From assembly GCA_028285165.1 (NCBI GenBank), contig JANQQB010000455.1, positions 1 to 52,719 of the forward strand: a DNA stretch of 52,719 bases. Reading direction: 5' to 3'. The stretch comes from Rhodobiaceae bacterium (GTDB lineage Bacteria; Pseudomonadota; Alphaproteobacteria; Rhizobiales; JANQQB01). Below, piece by piece: positions 45,100 through 52,719 of the stretch. The number at the start of each line of letters is the position of its first letter. Position 1 is the stretch's first letter. The translations under genes were made by a program, and so were the position numbers. The notes under the pieces were generated by a model. It was not told the origin of the DNA, did not search any database, and worked only from the letters and a program-made list of their open reading frames with translations.

Positions 45100-45194
45100 G
45101 GGCGGCCTGAAGCCGCCTGCCAGACCCGGCGCGAAGCGCTGGACAGGGCCGATCCGGCAAGGCATAGTCGCGCCGTCTTTCAAGGATGGCACAC

Positions 45195-45578
45195 ATGGCG
45201 CTTTTGGACGAGATCTTTACGTGGTGGAACGGCCAGACGATGGGCACGCGTTTCTTCACGTGGCGCAAAGGCGTCTATGTCGGCACCGATTCGGCCGGCA
45301 ACACCTATTATCGCGAGCGGGACGGCGACAAACGCTGGGTCATCTATAACGGTGAGGCCGATGCCTCGGCGATTCCGCCGGGCTGGCACGGTTGGATGCA
45401 TCACCGGGTCGATACACCGCCGAGCGAGGAGACCTACGAAGCAGCCGACTGGCACCTGCCGCACCAGTCCAACCGAACCGGCAGTGCCGGGGCCTATCGC
45501 CCGAAAGGGTCCATCCTCACCCCTGAATCCCGCCCGTCCGCGACCGGCGATTACGACGCCTGGACGCCGGGAGGCTGA
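45195..45578 (+). CDS. Complex I accessory subunit, NDUFA12 type
   Basis: A 127-residue homologue of the mitochondrial complex I subunit B17.2/NDUFA12, which sits on the peripheral arm of NADH:ubiquinone oxidoreductase in alphaproteobacteria. The landmarks are IFTWWNGQTMGTRFFTWRKG near the N-terminus, then VGTDSAGNTYYRER, RWVIYNGEADASAIPPGWHG and WMHHRVDTPP. The start at 45195 has AAGGA 8 bp upstream; an ATG at 45186 in frame would add only three residues. The nuo operon is not in the window, as is usual for this gene. A methyltransferase and DUF2155 gene follow. Confidence 0.92.
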   Translation: MALLDEIFTWWNGQTMGTRFFTWRKGVYVGTDSAGNTYYRERDGDKRWVIYNGEADASAIPPGWHGWMHHRVDTPPSEETYEAADWHLPHQSNRTGSAGAYRPKGSILTPESRPSATGDYDAWTPGG

Positions 45579-45593
45579 GGCGCGGGCTTCTCC

Positions 45594-46367
45594 ATGACCG
45601 ACCAAGACGCGGTGTCGCAAGGCGGCCAGACCTGGAAAGCACAATCCTACGACGACAATGTGCGGTTTGTTTCCGTGTACGGCGAAGCCGTGCTCGACTG
45701 GCTTGGTGCACAACCGGGAGAGCGGATTCTTGACCTGGGCTGCGGCGACGGTGCGCTCACTGTGCAACTCGTCGAGAGCGGCGCAACGCTCGTCGGGGTC
45801 GACGGTGCGCCTGATTTCGTCCGCGCGGCGCGCGATCGCGGTATCGATGCGCGGCTTCATGACGGCCATGATCTGCCGTTCGAAAGTGAATTCGACGCCG
45901 TCTTTTCCAACGCTGCCCTGCATTGGATGACCGACCCGAAGGCGGTTCTTAGCGGCGTGGCGCGGGCGCTGAAGCCGGGTGGGCGGTTCGTTGGCGAGTT
46001 CGGCGGTCACGGCAATGTCGCGGCCATTGTTACGGCGATGCGTGCCGTCGCCAGACGGTATGACGGCGATCCTGGGCTTATCTTTCCCTGGTTTTTTCCG
46101 ACGCCGGATGCCTATGCGGCGCTCCTGGAGGACGCCGGGTTTGTCGTTGATCGCATGAACCATTTCGCCCGGCCGACGCCTCTGCCGACCGGCATCCGCG
46201 GCTGGCTCGGCGTCTTTTGCCAGCCGTTTTTCGACCAGTTCGGCGATCGGCGCGAGACGGTGATCGACGACGTTGTCGATGCGATCGAAACCAGTCTCAA
46301 ATTGCCGGACGGGACCTGGATCGCCGATTATGTTCGGCTGCGGTTTGCGGCACACCGGTCGCAATAA
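45594..46367 (+). CDS. Class I SAM-dependent methyltransferase
   Basis: A 257-residue methyltransferase with the Rossmann fold. Motif I, which binds S-adenosylmethionine, is ILDLGCGDGALTVQL (about residues 45-59). The acidic residue after strand 2 is in LVGVDGAPDFV, motif post-II is in FDAVFSNAALHWMTDP, and motif III is LKPGGRFVGEF. The pattern resembles trans-aconitate methyltransferase-like and small-molecule methylases, but the substrate cannot be read from the sequence. It starts 15 bp after the NDUFA12 gene and so is probably co-transcribed with it. Confidence 0.88.
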   Translation: MTDQDAVSQGGQTWKAQSYDDNVRFVSVYGEAVLDWLGAQPGERILDLGCGDGALTVQLVESGATLVGVDGAPDFVRAARDRGIDARLHDGHDLPFESEFDAVFSNAALHWMTDPKAVLSGVARALKPGGRFVGEFGGHGNVAAIVTAMRAVARRYDGDPGLIFPWFFPTPDAYAALLEDAGFVVDRMNHFARPTPLPTGIRGWLGVFCQPFFDQFGDRRETVIDDVVDAIETSLKLPDGTWIADYVRLRFAAHRSQ

Positions 46368-46463
46368 TATTCATTGCCGCAATTTCGTACTTGTAATTGC
46401 CCGAATCAAAAAACAAATAGACACTCTTCCTCCAACCACCTCGGATTTCGGCTTTTGACGATC

Positions 46464-46916
46464 ATGCGGCTGAACAATCGGACCCGATCGGGACCGGCCC
46501 TGCGCCTTCTGGCACTTGCATTCGTCTCAGGCCTGATGGCGGTGTCTCCGGCCGTCGCGCAGGAAGAGCGCATCACCAATCCGGTGGCCGTCTTTACCGG
46601 CCTCGACAAGATCACCGCACGCATTGTGAAGTTCGATGTCTATATCGACGAGACGGTGCAGTTCGGCGCTCTGCAGGTGACGCCGCGGGTCTGCTATACG
46701 CGTCCGGAAACCGAAGTCCAGAAGACGACAGCCTTCGTCGAAGTCCAGGAAGTGACCCTGTCCAAAGAGGTTCGGAAGATCTTCTCCGGATGGATGTATG
46801 CCGCCAGTCCGGGGCTCAATGCGATCGAGCATCCGGTCTATGACGTCTGGTTGGAGGACTGCAAACTTGAATCCGACGTGCCGCCGCCGTCGGAGCGGCA
46901 GACGGATTCACAATAG
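46464..46916 (+). CDS. DUF2155 family periplasmic protein
   Basis: A 150-residue protein with a signal peptide (residues about 1-32, a basic start, then LLALAFVSGLMAVSPAVAQ). The mature part has DUF2155 landmarks: PVAVFTGLDKITARIVKFDV, YIDETVQFGALQVTPRVCYT and FSGWMYAASPGLNAIEHPVY, then VWLEDC. The two cysteines (CYT and EDC) are probably paired. Function of the family is unknown; it is often found with aat and acc genes in alphaproteobacteria, as here. I chose the ATG at 46464, which opens directly into the signal peptide. Confidence 0.9.
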   Translation: MRLNNRTRSGPALRLLALAFVSGLMAVSPAVAQEERITNPVAVFTGLDKITARIVKFDVYIDETVQFGALQVTPRVCYTRPETEVQKTTAFVEVQEVTLSKEVRKIFSGWMYAASPGLNAIEHPVYDVWLEDCKLESDVPPPSERQTDSQ

Positions 46917-46977
46917 CCGGACATGTCCTGTGGAACTTCGCGCCTGCCGATGTCGGCCCGGCCTTCGGTGAGCGTTG

Positions 46978-47640
46978 CTATCCGAGGCAGTCCAGCACAT
47001 CGCGTCCGGTCAGCTTTGCCGGCAGGCGATTGAAATCGCCGTTCAGCGCCAACGCTTCCTCAAGCGCGACCTGGTATTCGTTGCGCGGGATCTCGCGGGC
47101 GCCGAAGCGGCGCAGGTGATCGGTGACGAATTGCGTGTCGAGAAGCTGGAAACGCCCGGCCTTCAGACGGGCGACCAAATGCGCCAGCGCCACTTTCGAG
47201 GCGTCGGTCTCGAAAGAGAACATGCTCTCGCCGAAAAACGCGCCGCCCAGCCGTACGCCGTAGAGGCCGCCGACAAGTTCGCCGTCCCGCCGGCATTCGA
47301 CCGTGTGGCAGAAACCGAGCTTGTGCAATTCGCCGTAGAGCCGTCGGATCCGGCCGTTGATCCAGGTTTTCTGCCGGCCTCTGGCCGGCCGCGCGCAGCT
47401 TTCGATGACCGCGTCGAAATCCTGGTCGACCCGCACGTCGAACCGGTCGCTGCGGATCACCCGGGCCAGACGTTTCGGAACATGGAAATCGTTCAGAGGG
47501 ATGACGCCGCGGGTTTCCGGTTCGATCCAGTACAGGCCCGGATCGTCGGCCGATTCCGCCATTGGAAAGATGCCGCACGCATACGCCTTCAAAACCACGT
47601 GTGGCGTGATCTCAAGGACAATGTCGGATGGCGTGGTCAT
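46978..47640 (-). CDS. aat: Leucyl/phenylalanyl-tRNA-protein transferase
   Basis: A 220-residue enzyme of the bacterial N-degron pathway; it adds Leu or Phe to the N-terminus of proteins that begin with Lys or Arg, marking them for ClpAP. The N-terminal landmark [20 protein letters not shown] (about residues 19-38) and the later [20 protein letters not shown] (about 121-140) with [12 protein letters not shown] are characteristic. The QFVTDHL stretch near the end is also conserved. It follows accC on the same strand and converges on the DUF2155 gene. Confidence 0.95.
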   Translation of the reverse strand: MTTPSDIVLEITPHVVLKAYACGIFPMAESADDPGLYWIEPETRGVIPLNDFHVPKRLARVIRSDRFDVRVDQDFDAVIESCARPARGRQKTWINGRIRRLYGELHKLGFCHTVECRRDGELVGGLYGVRLGGAFFGESMFSFETDASKVALAHLVARLKAGRFQLLDTQFVTDHLRRFGAREIPRNEYQVALEEALALNGDFNRLPAKLTGRDVLDCLG

Positions 47641-47697
47641 GAAGGAGCGGTCGTCGCGTCTTGGGAGCCTCGACCATGAATCCCGTTCCGGCGCCTG

Positions 47698-49038
47698 TCA
47701 AGCGGTGGCGAGAAAGTCTTCCAGCCAGCGGATCGAATACATGCCGTTGGCAATATCCTGATTGTCGACCAGCTCTCGAAAGAGTGGAATCGTCGTTTGG
47801 ATGCCATCGACGACAAATTCGTCGAGACATCGCCGCAGACGCATCATCGTCTCGACCCGCGACCGCCCGTGCACGATGAGCTTTCCGATCAGACTGTCGT
47901 AATAGGGCGGGATCACATAGCCCTGATAGACGCCTGAATCCACGCGAACGCCAAGGCCGCCAGGTGGGTGATAATAAGAAATCTTTCCAGGCGACGGCAT
48001 GAAGGTGCGCGGGTTCTCGGCATTGATCCGACACTCGATCGCACAGCCTTCGAGGGTGATGTCTTCCTGGGCAAAAGTGAGGGGAGAACCGGACGCGATG
48101 CGGATCTGCTCGTTGACCAGATCGATGCCGGTCACCATTTCGGTTACCGGGTGCTCGACCTGCAGCCGCGTGTTCATCTCGATAAAGTAGAATTCACCGT
48201 TTTCATAAAGAAATTCGACCGTGCCGGCGCCGGCATAACCCAGGCCCTGCATGGCCTTCACGACAACGTCGCCGATGCGGGCGCGCTGCTGGGCGTTGAG
48301 CGCCGGCGAGGGGGCTTCTTCCCAGATTTTCTGATGTCGGCGCTGCAGCGAGCAGTCCCGTTCACCGAGGTGGATCGCGCCGCCCTTTCCGTCGCCGAGG
48401 ACCTGAACTTCGATGTGGCGCGGCTCGCCGAGGTATTTCTCGATGTACAACGCGTCGTTGCCGAAGGCTGCAAGCGCCTCGGCCCTGGCGGTTGCCAGGG
48501 CATCGTCGATCTCATCGGCGGACCGGGCGACCTTCATACCGCGGCCGCCGCCGCCGGCGGCCGCCTTGACGAGCACCGGATAGCCGATCTCACGTGCAAT
48601 GCGTCGGCCGTCATTGTCGTTCAGCACGGCCCCGTCCGAGCCGGGAACCACCGGGATCCCCAGTCGCTCGGCGGTTTTCTTGGCTTCGATCTTGTCGCCC
48701 ATGACCGAGATATGTTCTGCGGTCGGGCCGATGAAGGCCACGCCATGCGCCTGCAGGATTTCGGCGAACCGGGCATTTTCCGACAGAAAACCATATCCCG
48801 GATGCACCGCATCGGCGCCGGTGATTTCGCACGCCGCAAGTATCTGCGGAATGTTGAGATAGCTTTCAGCAGCCGCCGGAGGGCCCACACACACGCTTTC
48901 GTCGGCGAGCTTGACATGCATGGCGTCGGAATCGGCCGTCGAATGGATCGCCACCGTGGAGATGCCCAGTTCCTTGCAGGCGCGCATGATGCGCAGGGCG
49001 ATTTCGCCGCGATTGGCAATCAGGATCTTGGAAAACAT
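47698..49038 (-). CDS. accC: Biotin carboxylase subunit of acetyl-CoA carboxylase
   Basis: A 446-residue ATP-grasp enzyme that carboxylates the biotin on AccB, the first step of fatty acid synthesis. The N-terminus FSKILIANRGEIALRIMRAC, the ATP-binding glycine loop KAAAGGGGRGMKV (about residues 159-171), and the catalytic region EFLYENGEFYFIEMNTRLQVEHPVTEM (key stretch FIEMNTRLQVEHPVTE) are all intact. It starts 12 bp after accB on the same strand; aat follows. Length is normal. Confidence 0.97.
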   Translation of the reverse strand: MFSKILIANRGEIALRIMRACKELGISTVAIHSTADSDAMHVKLADESVCVGPPAAAESYLNIPQILAACEITGADAVHPGYGFLSENARFAEILQAHGVAFIGPTAEHISVMGDKIEAKKTAERLGIPVVPGSDGAVLNDNDGRRIAREIGYPVLVKAAAGGGGRGMKVARSADEIDDALATARAEALAAFGNDALYIEKYLGEPRHIEVQVLGDGKGGAIHLGERDCSLQRRHQKIWEEAPSPALNAQQRARIGDVVVKAMQGLGYAGAGTVEFLYENGEFYFIEMNTRLQVEHPVTEMVTGIDLVNEQIRIASGSPLTFAQEDITLEGCAIECRINAENPRTFMPSPGKISYYHPPGGLGVRVDSGVYQGYVIPPYYDSLIGKLIVHGRSRVETMMRLRRCLDEFVVDGIQTTIPLFRELVDNQDIANGMYSIRWLEDFLATA

Positions 49039-49050
49039 GCCGCCGCGTCC

Positions 49051-49542
49051 TCAGCTCTGGCCAAGAATGACGAGCGTTTCTCCGTATTCGACCGGTACGC
49101 CGTCCTCGACCAGCACTTCCAGCACGGTGCCGGAACGCGGCGAGGGGATCTGATTCATATGTTTCATTGCCTCGATGATCATCAGGGTCTGACCTTCACG
49201 CACCGTATCGCCGACCTTGATGAAGGGCGGGTCGCCGGGTTTGGGGGCCAGGTAGGCCGTGCCGACCATCGGGGAAGGGACCGGTTGACCGGACGAGGAC
49301 CCGGACGCCGCGGGTTCGGCGGTCTGGGCCGGCAGGTCGTCGGCGGGCGAACTTGCCGGCATGACCTGGGGCTGGGGAAGCGGCGGGGCCAACGGTGCGA
49401 CCGCGTTCATCGAAACCTGGCGCGCCACCCGGACCCGGAAATCATCACGCTCCACCTCGATTTCCGAGAGATCGGTTTCATTCAGCAACATCGCGAGTTG
49501 CCGGATGAGCTCCTGGTCGATCGGCGATTTCTTTTGGGTCAT
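49051..49542 (-). CDS. accB: Biotin carboxyl carrier protein of acetyl-CoA carboxylase
   Basis: A 163-residue carrier protein. The N-terminus MTQKKSPIDQELIRQLAMLL is typical, followed by a Pro/Ala-rich flexible linker (about residues 48-83). The biotinyl domain follows (about 84-163), with the biotinylated lysine in EAMKHMNQIPS; the residue after the lysine is His, where enterobacteria have Met. The ATG at 49542 gives the family's normal start; a longer frame from 49593 adds unlikely residues. It is followed by accC and preceded by aroQ on the same strand. Confidence 0.96.
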   Translation of the reverse strand: MTQKKSPIDQELIRQLAMLLNETDLSEIEVERDDFRVRVARQVSMNAVAPLAPPLPQPQVMPASSPADDLPAQTAEPAASGSSSGQPVPSPMVGTAYLAPKPGDPPFIKVGDTVREGQTLMIIEAMKHMNQIPSPRSGTVLEVLVEDGVPVEYGETLVILGQS

Positions 49543-49679
49543 TTGCAGTTCCGTGATTCGATACAGAGGCGACTCTAGTTCATTGGCCGCCACAAGCGAG
49601 GCAGTTTTCCGCGGATCCAGGCAGTCAGCGCAGGTTTCTCAACAGCGCCAAGGATCCGGTCGATCCCCAAGACGCCGGA

Positions 49680-50114
49680 TCAAAGTTTCGAGACGAGCGC
49701 TCTGATCCCCAGTGTGTAGGAATGTGCGCCGAAGCCGCAGATCACCCCGTCCGCGACCGGAGACACATAGGAATGCGCGCGAAAGGCCTCTCGCGCGTGC
49801 ACGTTCGACAAATGGATCTCGACGGCCGGAATGGCAAGAGCCCGGATCGCATCGTGCAGCGCGACAGAGGTATGGGTATAGGCGGCCGGGTTGATGACGA
49901 GCCCGGCTGCCGTCGTGCCGGCCTCCTGGATCCAGTCCACCAGTACGCCTTCATGATTGCTCTGGCGGAACTCCACCGCATAGCCCAGTTCCCGCGCCGT
50001 TTCGCGGGCCATCGTTTCGATGTCTGCGAGCGTGGTCTTGCCGTACTGGTCGGGTTCGCGCGTGCCGAGCAGATTGAGATTGGGGCCGTTCAGAACGAAG
50101 ATTGTTTTTGTCAT
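49680..50114 (-). CDS. aroQ: Type II 3-dehydroquinate dehydratase
   Basis: A 144-residue enzyme of the shikimate pathway; it dehydrates 3-dehydroquinate and is a dodecamer in its family. The N-terminal [20 protein letters not shown] (with the catalytic tyrosine) and the later [18 protein letters not shown] and [17 protein letters not shown] motifs hold the active-site residues, including the catalytic histidine. It stands at the head of the aroQ-accB-accC series on the minus strand, an order common in alphaproteobacteria. AroG earlier in the window serves the same pathway. Confidence 0.95.
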   Translation of the reverse strand: MTKTIFVLNGPNLNLLGTREPDQYGKTTLADIETMARETARELGYAVEFRQSNHEGVLVDWIQEAGTTAAGLVINPAAYTHTSVALHDAIRALAIPAVEIHLSNVHAREAFRAHSYVSPVADGVICGFGAHSYTLGIRALVSKL

Positions 50115-50303
50115 TGCCGTAGAGTGACCCGCAGACTTGCGAGATACGCGGTTTGCCTTGGCATCGCCGGCCGGTTGACCAGCGCTTGCCTGCCGCCGAT
50201 TGCATGAAAGCCCGGGTTATAGAAGCAAAATGCGGGAAATCAAAGCTGATGTTTGTACGCCTGTGCGCGACGGGCGTGCGAGAGGTGGTGGACCGCCCGT
50301 GCC

Positions 50304-51074
50304 TTAGCAGACGGTCGCGCCGCATTGTCGGTAGGCCTGCACTTTCTCGCGCAGCGTCTCATAGCCGACCGCACCCATAACGACTTCGTTTCCGACCACA
50401 TAGGAGGGCGTACCGGTGAGGCCAAGGTTGTTGGCCAGCGCGTAGACTTCCTCGATCGTCGCGTTGGCCTTGCCCTTCTCGACCTGGGCTTCGACTTCCC
50501 CGCGGTCGAAGCCGACGGCTTCTGCAACCTGCAGCGCAATGGTGCGATTGATCTGGCCGCGATGCGAGAGGAGCGAGGCGTGAAAGTCGAGATAACGCTC
50601 AGGATCCAGCGCGTTGACCGCAACGGAGACCTGGGCGGCTTCGACCGAACCCTGGCCGAGCACCGGGAATTCCTTGATCACAACGCGCAGGTTTTCATCC
50701 TCTTCGATCAGCTTGATCAGGTCCGGCATGGCCCGTTTGCAGAACCCGCAATTGTAGTCGAAGAATTCGACCAGCGTGACGTCGCCCTCAGGATTGCCGA
50801 GCTCGGCCTGATGCACGGAGTTGAAGAGAATATCGCCCTGATCCTCGATGGTCCGGGCGCGGGCGATCGCTTCCTGATCGCGCCGTTTCTGTTCCAGCGC
50901 GATCATGGCTTCCTGGATGATTTCCGGATTGGTCAGCAGGTATTCGCGGACAATCTTTTCGATTGCCGCCTTGTCCAGATCCTCCGCCTGGGCAGGAAGG
51001 ACCAATACCGATACGGCCATGAGGCTCGCGACAAGCAGCCGCCCGACGGATCGCAGAGGGAAAGTGACAGTCAT
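50304..51074 (-). CDS. DsbA-family thiol:disulfide oxidoreductase
   Basis: A 256-residue periplasmic thioredoxin-fold protein with a signal peptide (residues about 1-30, ending PAQA before EDLDK). An N-terminal helical extension of about 60 residues precedes the active site FDYNCGFCKRAMPD, which has the redox pair CGFC. The cis-proline loop is GTPSYVV, and a second cysteine pair ends the protein (CGATVC), which could be a structural disulfide. I chose the ATG at 51074 because AAGGAGAAA precedes it. The helical extension resembles the com1/ScsC-like subgroup, whose members can be isomerases or trimeric; which activity applies is open. It lies between aroQ and the M48 protease gene. Confidence 0.9.
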   Translation of the reverse strand: MTVTFPLRSVGRLLVASLMAVSVLVLPAQAEDLDKAAIEKIVREYLLTNPEIIQEAMIALEQKRRDQEAIARARTIEDQGDILFNSVHQAELGNPEGDVTLVEFFDYNCGFCKRAMPDLIKLIEEDENLRVVIKEFPVLGQGSVEAAQVSVAVNALDPERYLDFHASLLSHRGQINRTIALQVAEAVGFDRGEVEAQVEKGKANATIEEVYALANNLGLTGTPSYVVGNEVVMGAVGYETLREKVQAYRQCGATVC

Positions 51075-51142
51075 GGCGGGTTTCTCCTTGCCGGTGGATG
51101 TCCGGACCCTCAACCATTAGCCGGACCGCCTTAGCGTTTCGT

Positions 51143-52528
51143 TTACCGCCGGGTTCGCGGGGTTTTCGGAGGTTTGTACGTCACGATATCATCAGCCTGA
51201 AGCCATTCCGGCGAGCCGCGGTTCAACTTTTTTTGAGCCCGCGCCGCATAGCGTTGCGCGTTCTTGAACTCGCCGCTCACGAACAAACCGCGCGCGGTGG
51301 CCAGATCGGCGCGCGCGACATTGCCCTGGCGACCATAGGCAATGGCCAATTGCCGATAGCCGAGCCCGGAATTCTTCTCCCGCGTCAACGCTCTTTCCAA
51401 TTGCTGGATGCCTTCGGGCAGGTAGCGCGGGTCGTCCGAGCCAACGAGGGCATATCCGAGCGCAATGCGCAACAGGCCTTCATTCGGCGCCAGGGACACG
51501 GCTTTCCTGTACGGCTCGATCGCCTGTTTCGGGCGGCCGTTTTCGATCAGCGCCTGGCCTTTCAATTCCCAGAAATACGGATTTCTGGGTTGTTCCTTGA
51601 TCAGGCGATCGATGTTGCGCAGGGCCTTGCGCAATTGCTGATTCCTGTACTGGGCGATCGCGCGGGCATAGCGGGCGGCCAGGCTTTTGTCCGATTTCGG
51701 GTAGCGACGGGCGACCGAGCGCGGGTGCTGGGTGAAGCCGATGACCTTGGCGCGCATCAGGTCATGGCGGGCCTGCAGCGCCGGCGGATCCTTGCGATCC
51801 CGGTACTTGCTGTTGTTGACCAGACGCTCCAGTTGCGAAAACCGATCGCGGGCCAGCGGATGGCTGATCGCGTAGGGGTCGGCAAATCGGGCGGAAAACA
51901 ATTGCTGATCCTGGAACTGCCGGAATGTCTCCAGCATGCCCATGCCGGACTGGCCGGTCTTCTCTAGGTAGGTGATAGCCGCCCGGTCGGCTGCGGCTTC
52001 TTCGCCGCGCTGGTAGGCAAGCAAGGTGCGCTGTGCCGCCTGTGCGCCACCCTGGGCAACACCGATACCACCGCGCGCGGCATCGCCCGACCCGGCCGCC
52101 ACGCCGGCACCGGTCGCCGCCGCGCCCAACAATGTGGCCAGGATGGCGATCGTCTGGGCCTTGGCCAGGGCGTCACGCAACCGGGCAAGGTGCCCACCGG
52201 CAATATGGGCCGCTTCGTGGGCCAGAACGCCGATCACCTCGTTCGGTGTCTTCGCCTGCATCAAAACGCCGATGTTCATAAAGATGCGCCGTCCGTCGAC
52301 GACGAAGGCGTTGAAACTGGTATCGGCGACGAGCACTACGTTGATGTTCTGGGCGCCGAGCCCCGCCGCCTTCAGGATGGGGGCAGCGTAATCGCGCAAC
52401 AAGGCCTCGGTCTCCGCGTCGCGCACGATCGGGACCGATCGACGCTGCGCCAACGCCGGACCGAGCGCCATTTCGAGGCAAGCCAGGAACGCCATGCCGA
52501 AGACAAACGAACGCATCAAGCGGGTCAC
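51143..52528 (-). CDS. M48-family zinc metalloprotease with TPR repeats (BepA-like)
   Basis: A 461-residue periplasmic protease. After a signal peptide (about residues 1-28, ending ALAQ) comes the M48 domain with the zinc motif LAHEAAHIAGGH (His104, Glu105, His108 from this start) and the third ligand region in RGEEAAADRAAITYLEKTGQ. The second half holds tetratricopeptide-type helices, for example PYFWELKGQALIENGRPKQA and the following ALGYALVG. This matches BepA-type proteases that degrade misfolded outer-membrane proteins. The best start is the GTG at 52528 with GGAAGG 8 bp upstream; an ATG at 52516 would give a slightly shorter signal peptide. It lies upstream of the DsbA-like gene, 68 bp apart. 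Confidence 0.9.
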   Translation of the reverse strand: MTRLMRSFVFGMAFLACLEMALGPALAQRRSVPIVRDAETEALLRDYAAPILKAAGLGAQNINVVLVADTSFNAFVVDGRRIFMNIGVLMQAKTPNEVIGVLAHEAAHIAGGHLARLRDALAKAQTIAILATLLGAAATGAGVAAGSGDAARGGIGVAQGGAQAAQRTLLAYQRGEEAAADRAAITYLEKTGQSGMGMLETFRQFQDQQLFSARFADPYAISHPLARDRFSQLERLVNNSKYRDRKDPPALQARHDLMRAKVIGFTQHPRSVARRYPKSDKSLAARYARAIAQYRNQQLRKALRNIDRLIKEQPRNPYFWELKGQALIENGRPKQAIEPYRKAVSLAPNEGLLRIALGYALVGSDDPRYLPEGIQQLERALTREKNSGLGYRQLAIAYGRQGNVARADLATARGLFVSGEFKNAQRYAARAQKKLNRGSPEWLQADDIVTYKPPKTPRTRR

Positions 52529-52719
52529 GATGTCACCTTCCGATTGATTTGGACGTATCCGGTGCGCATGCGGTTGAATTCGCCCTGCCGGCCGCGCAGG
52601 TACTAGTACCTCTGAGCAGGAATCCTGACCCCTTTGATGGGGAAGATTTTTCCTTTGGCTAGGCGCGTTGTGCAGCGCGATGCGGGACATCGGGCAAACA
52701 ACGCAACGACGCCCAAAGG

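Noticed and set aside
52529-52719. Coding frame extending the M48 protease gene upstream to 52690
   Set aside because: The added residues lack a signal peptide and protein character; the GTG at 52528 has a well-placed ribosome site and leads into a proper signal peptide.

Overview
The window reads as chromosomal DNA from a GC-rich alphaproteobacterium, most likely of the order Hyphomicrobiales (Rhizobiales). This rests on gene content and order that I recognise, not on a database search: aroQ-accB-accC with aat, DUF2155 and an NDUFA12-type complex I subunit close by; rpiA-DUF2059-gor; CreA, CysS and CimA in sequence; a DUF2865 protein; a class II DAHP synthase; and a single large B12-dependent ribonucleotide reductase.

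Layout. 1-6580: an uptake and catabolism cassette. An amino-acid-type ABC importer (ATPase cut by the window edge, two permeases, binding protein) and an RpiR-type regulator lie on the minus strand. They diverge from an 807-residue FAD/GcvT-type dehydrogenase of the dimethylglycine/sarcosine dehydrogenase family. 6619-10148: a scarred junction. A broken gph copy and an intact gph copy, in the same orientation, flank an island holding a secreted orphan protein, an AT-rich tract and a decayed IS5-type transposase. 10231-20105: a soluble chemoreceptor with an internal PilZ domain, then GabD, RpiA, a DUF2059 protein, glutathione reductase, a class V aminotransferase-fold enzyme, a gamma-glutamylcyclotransferase-like protein and AroG. 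20145-30437: envelope and housekeeping genes (DUF2865, CreA, CysS, CimA, LOG-family protein, LysM protein, Atm1-type exporter).

30601-39624 is the least ordinary part. It holds three leaderless proteins that I mostly cannot name: a 167-residue orphan, an OmpA-like-domain protein with a glycine-rich tail, and a peptidoglycan-binding protein with an HEVGH zinc-protease motif. Among them sit a GntR-controlled TRAP transporter (DctPQM), a VPLPA-CTERM surface protein and unusually long gene-poor gaps. 39847-52528 returns to core functions: NrdJ with a candidate NrdR box, an orphan response regulator, NDUFA12, a methyltransferase, DUF2155, Aat, AccC, AccB, AroQ, a DsbA-like protein and an M48 protease.

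Two solute-uptake systems share one design: a regulator divergent from or beside its target, a palindromic site in the control region, and an RNA hairpin separating the binding-protein gene from the permease genes. No rRNA, tRNA or CRISPR array was seen.
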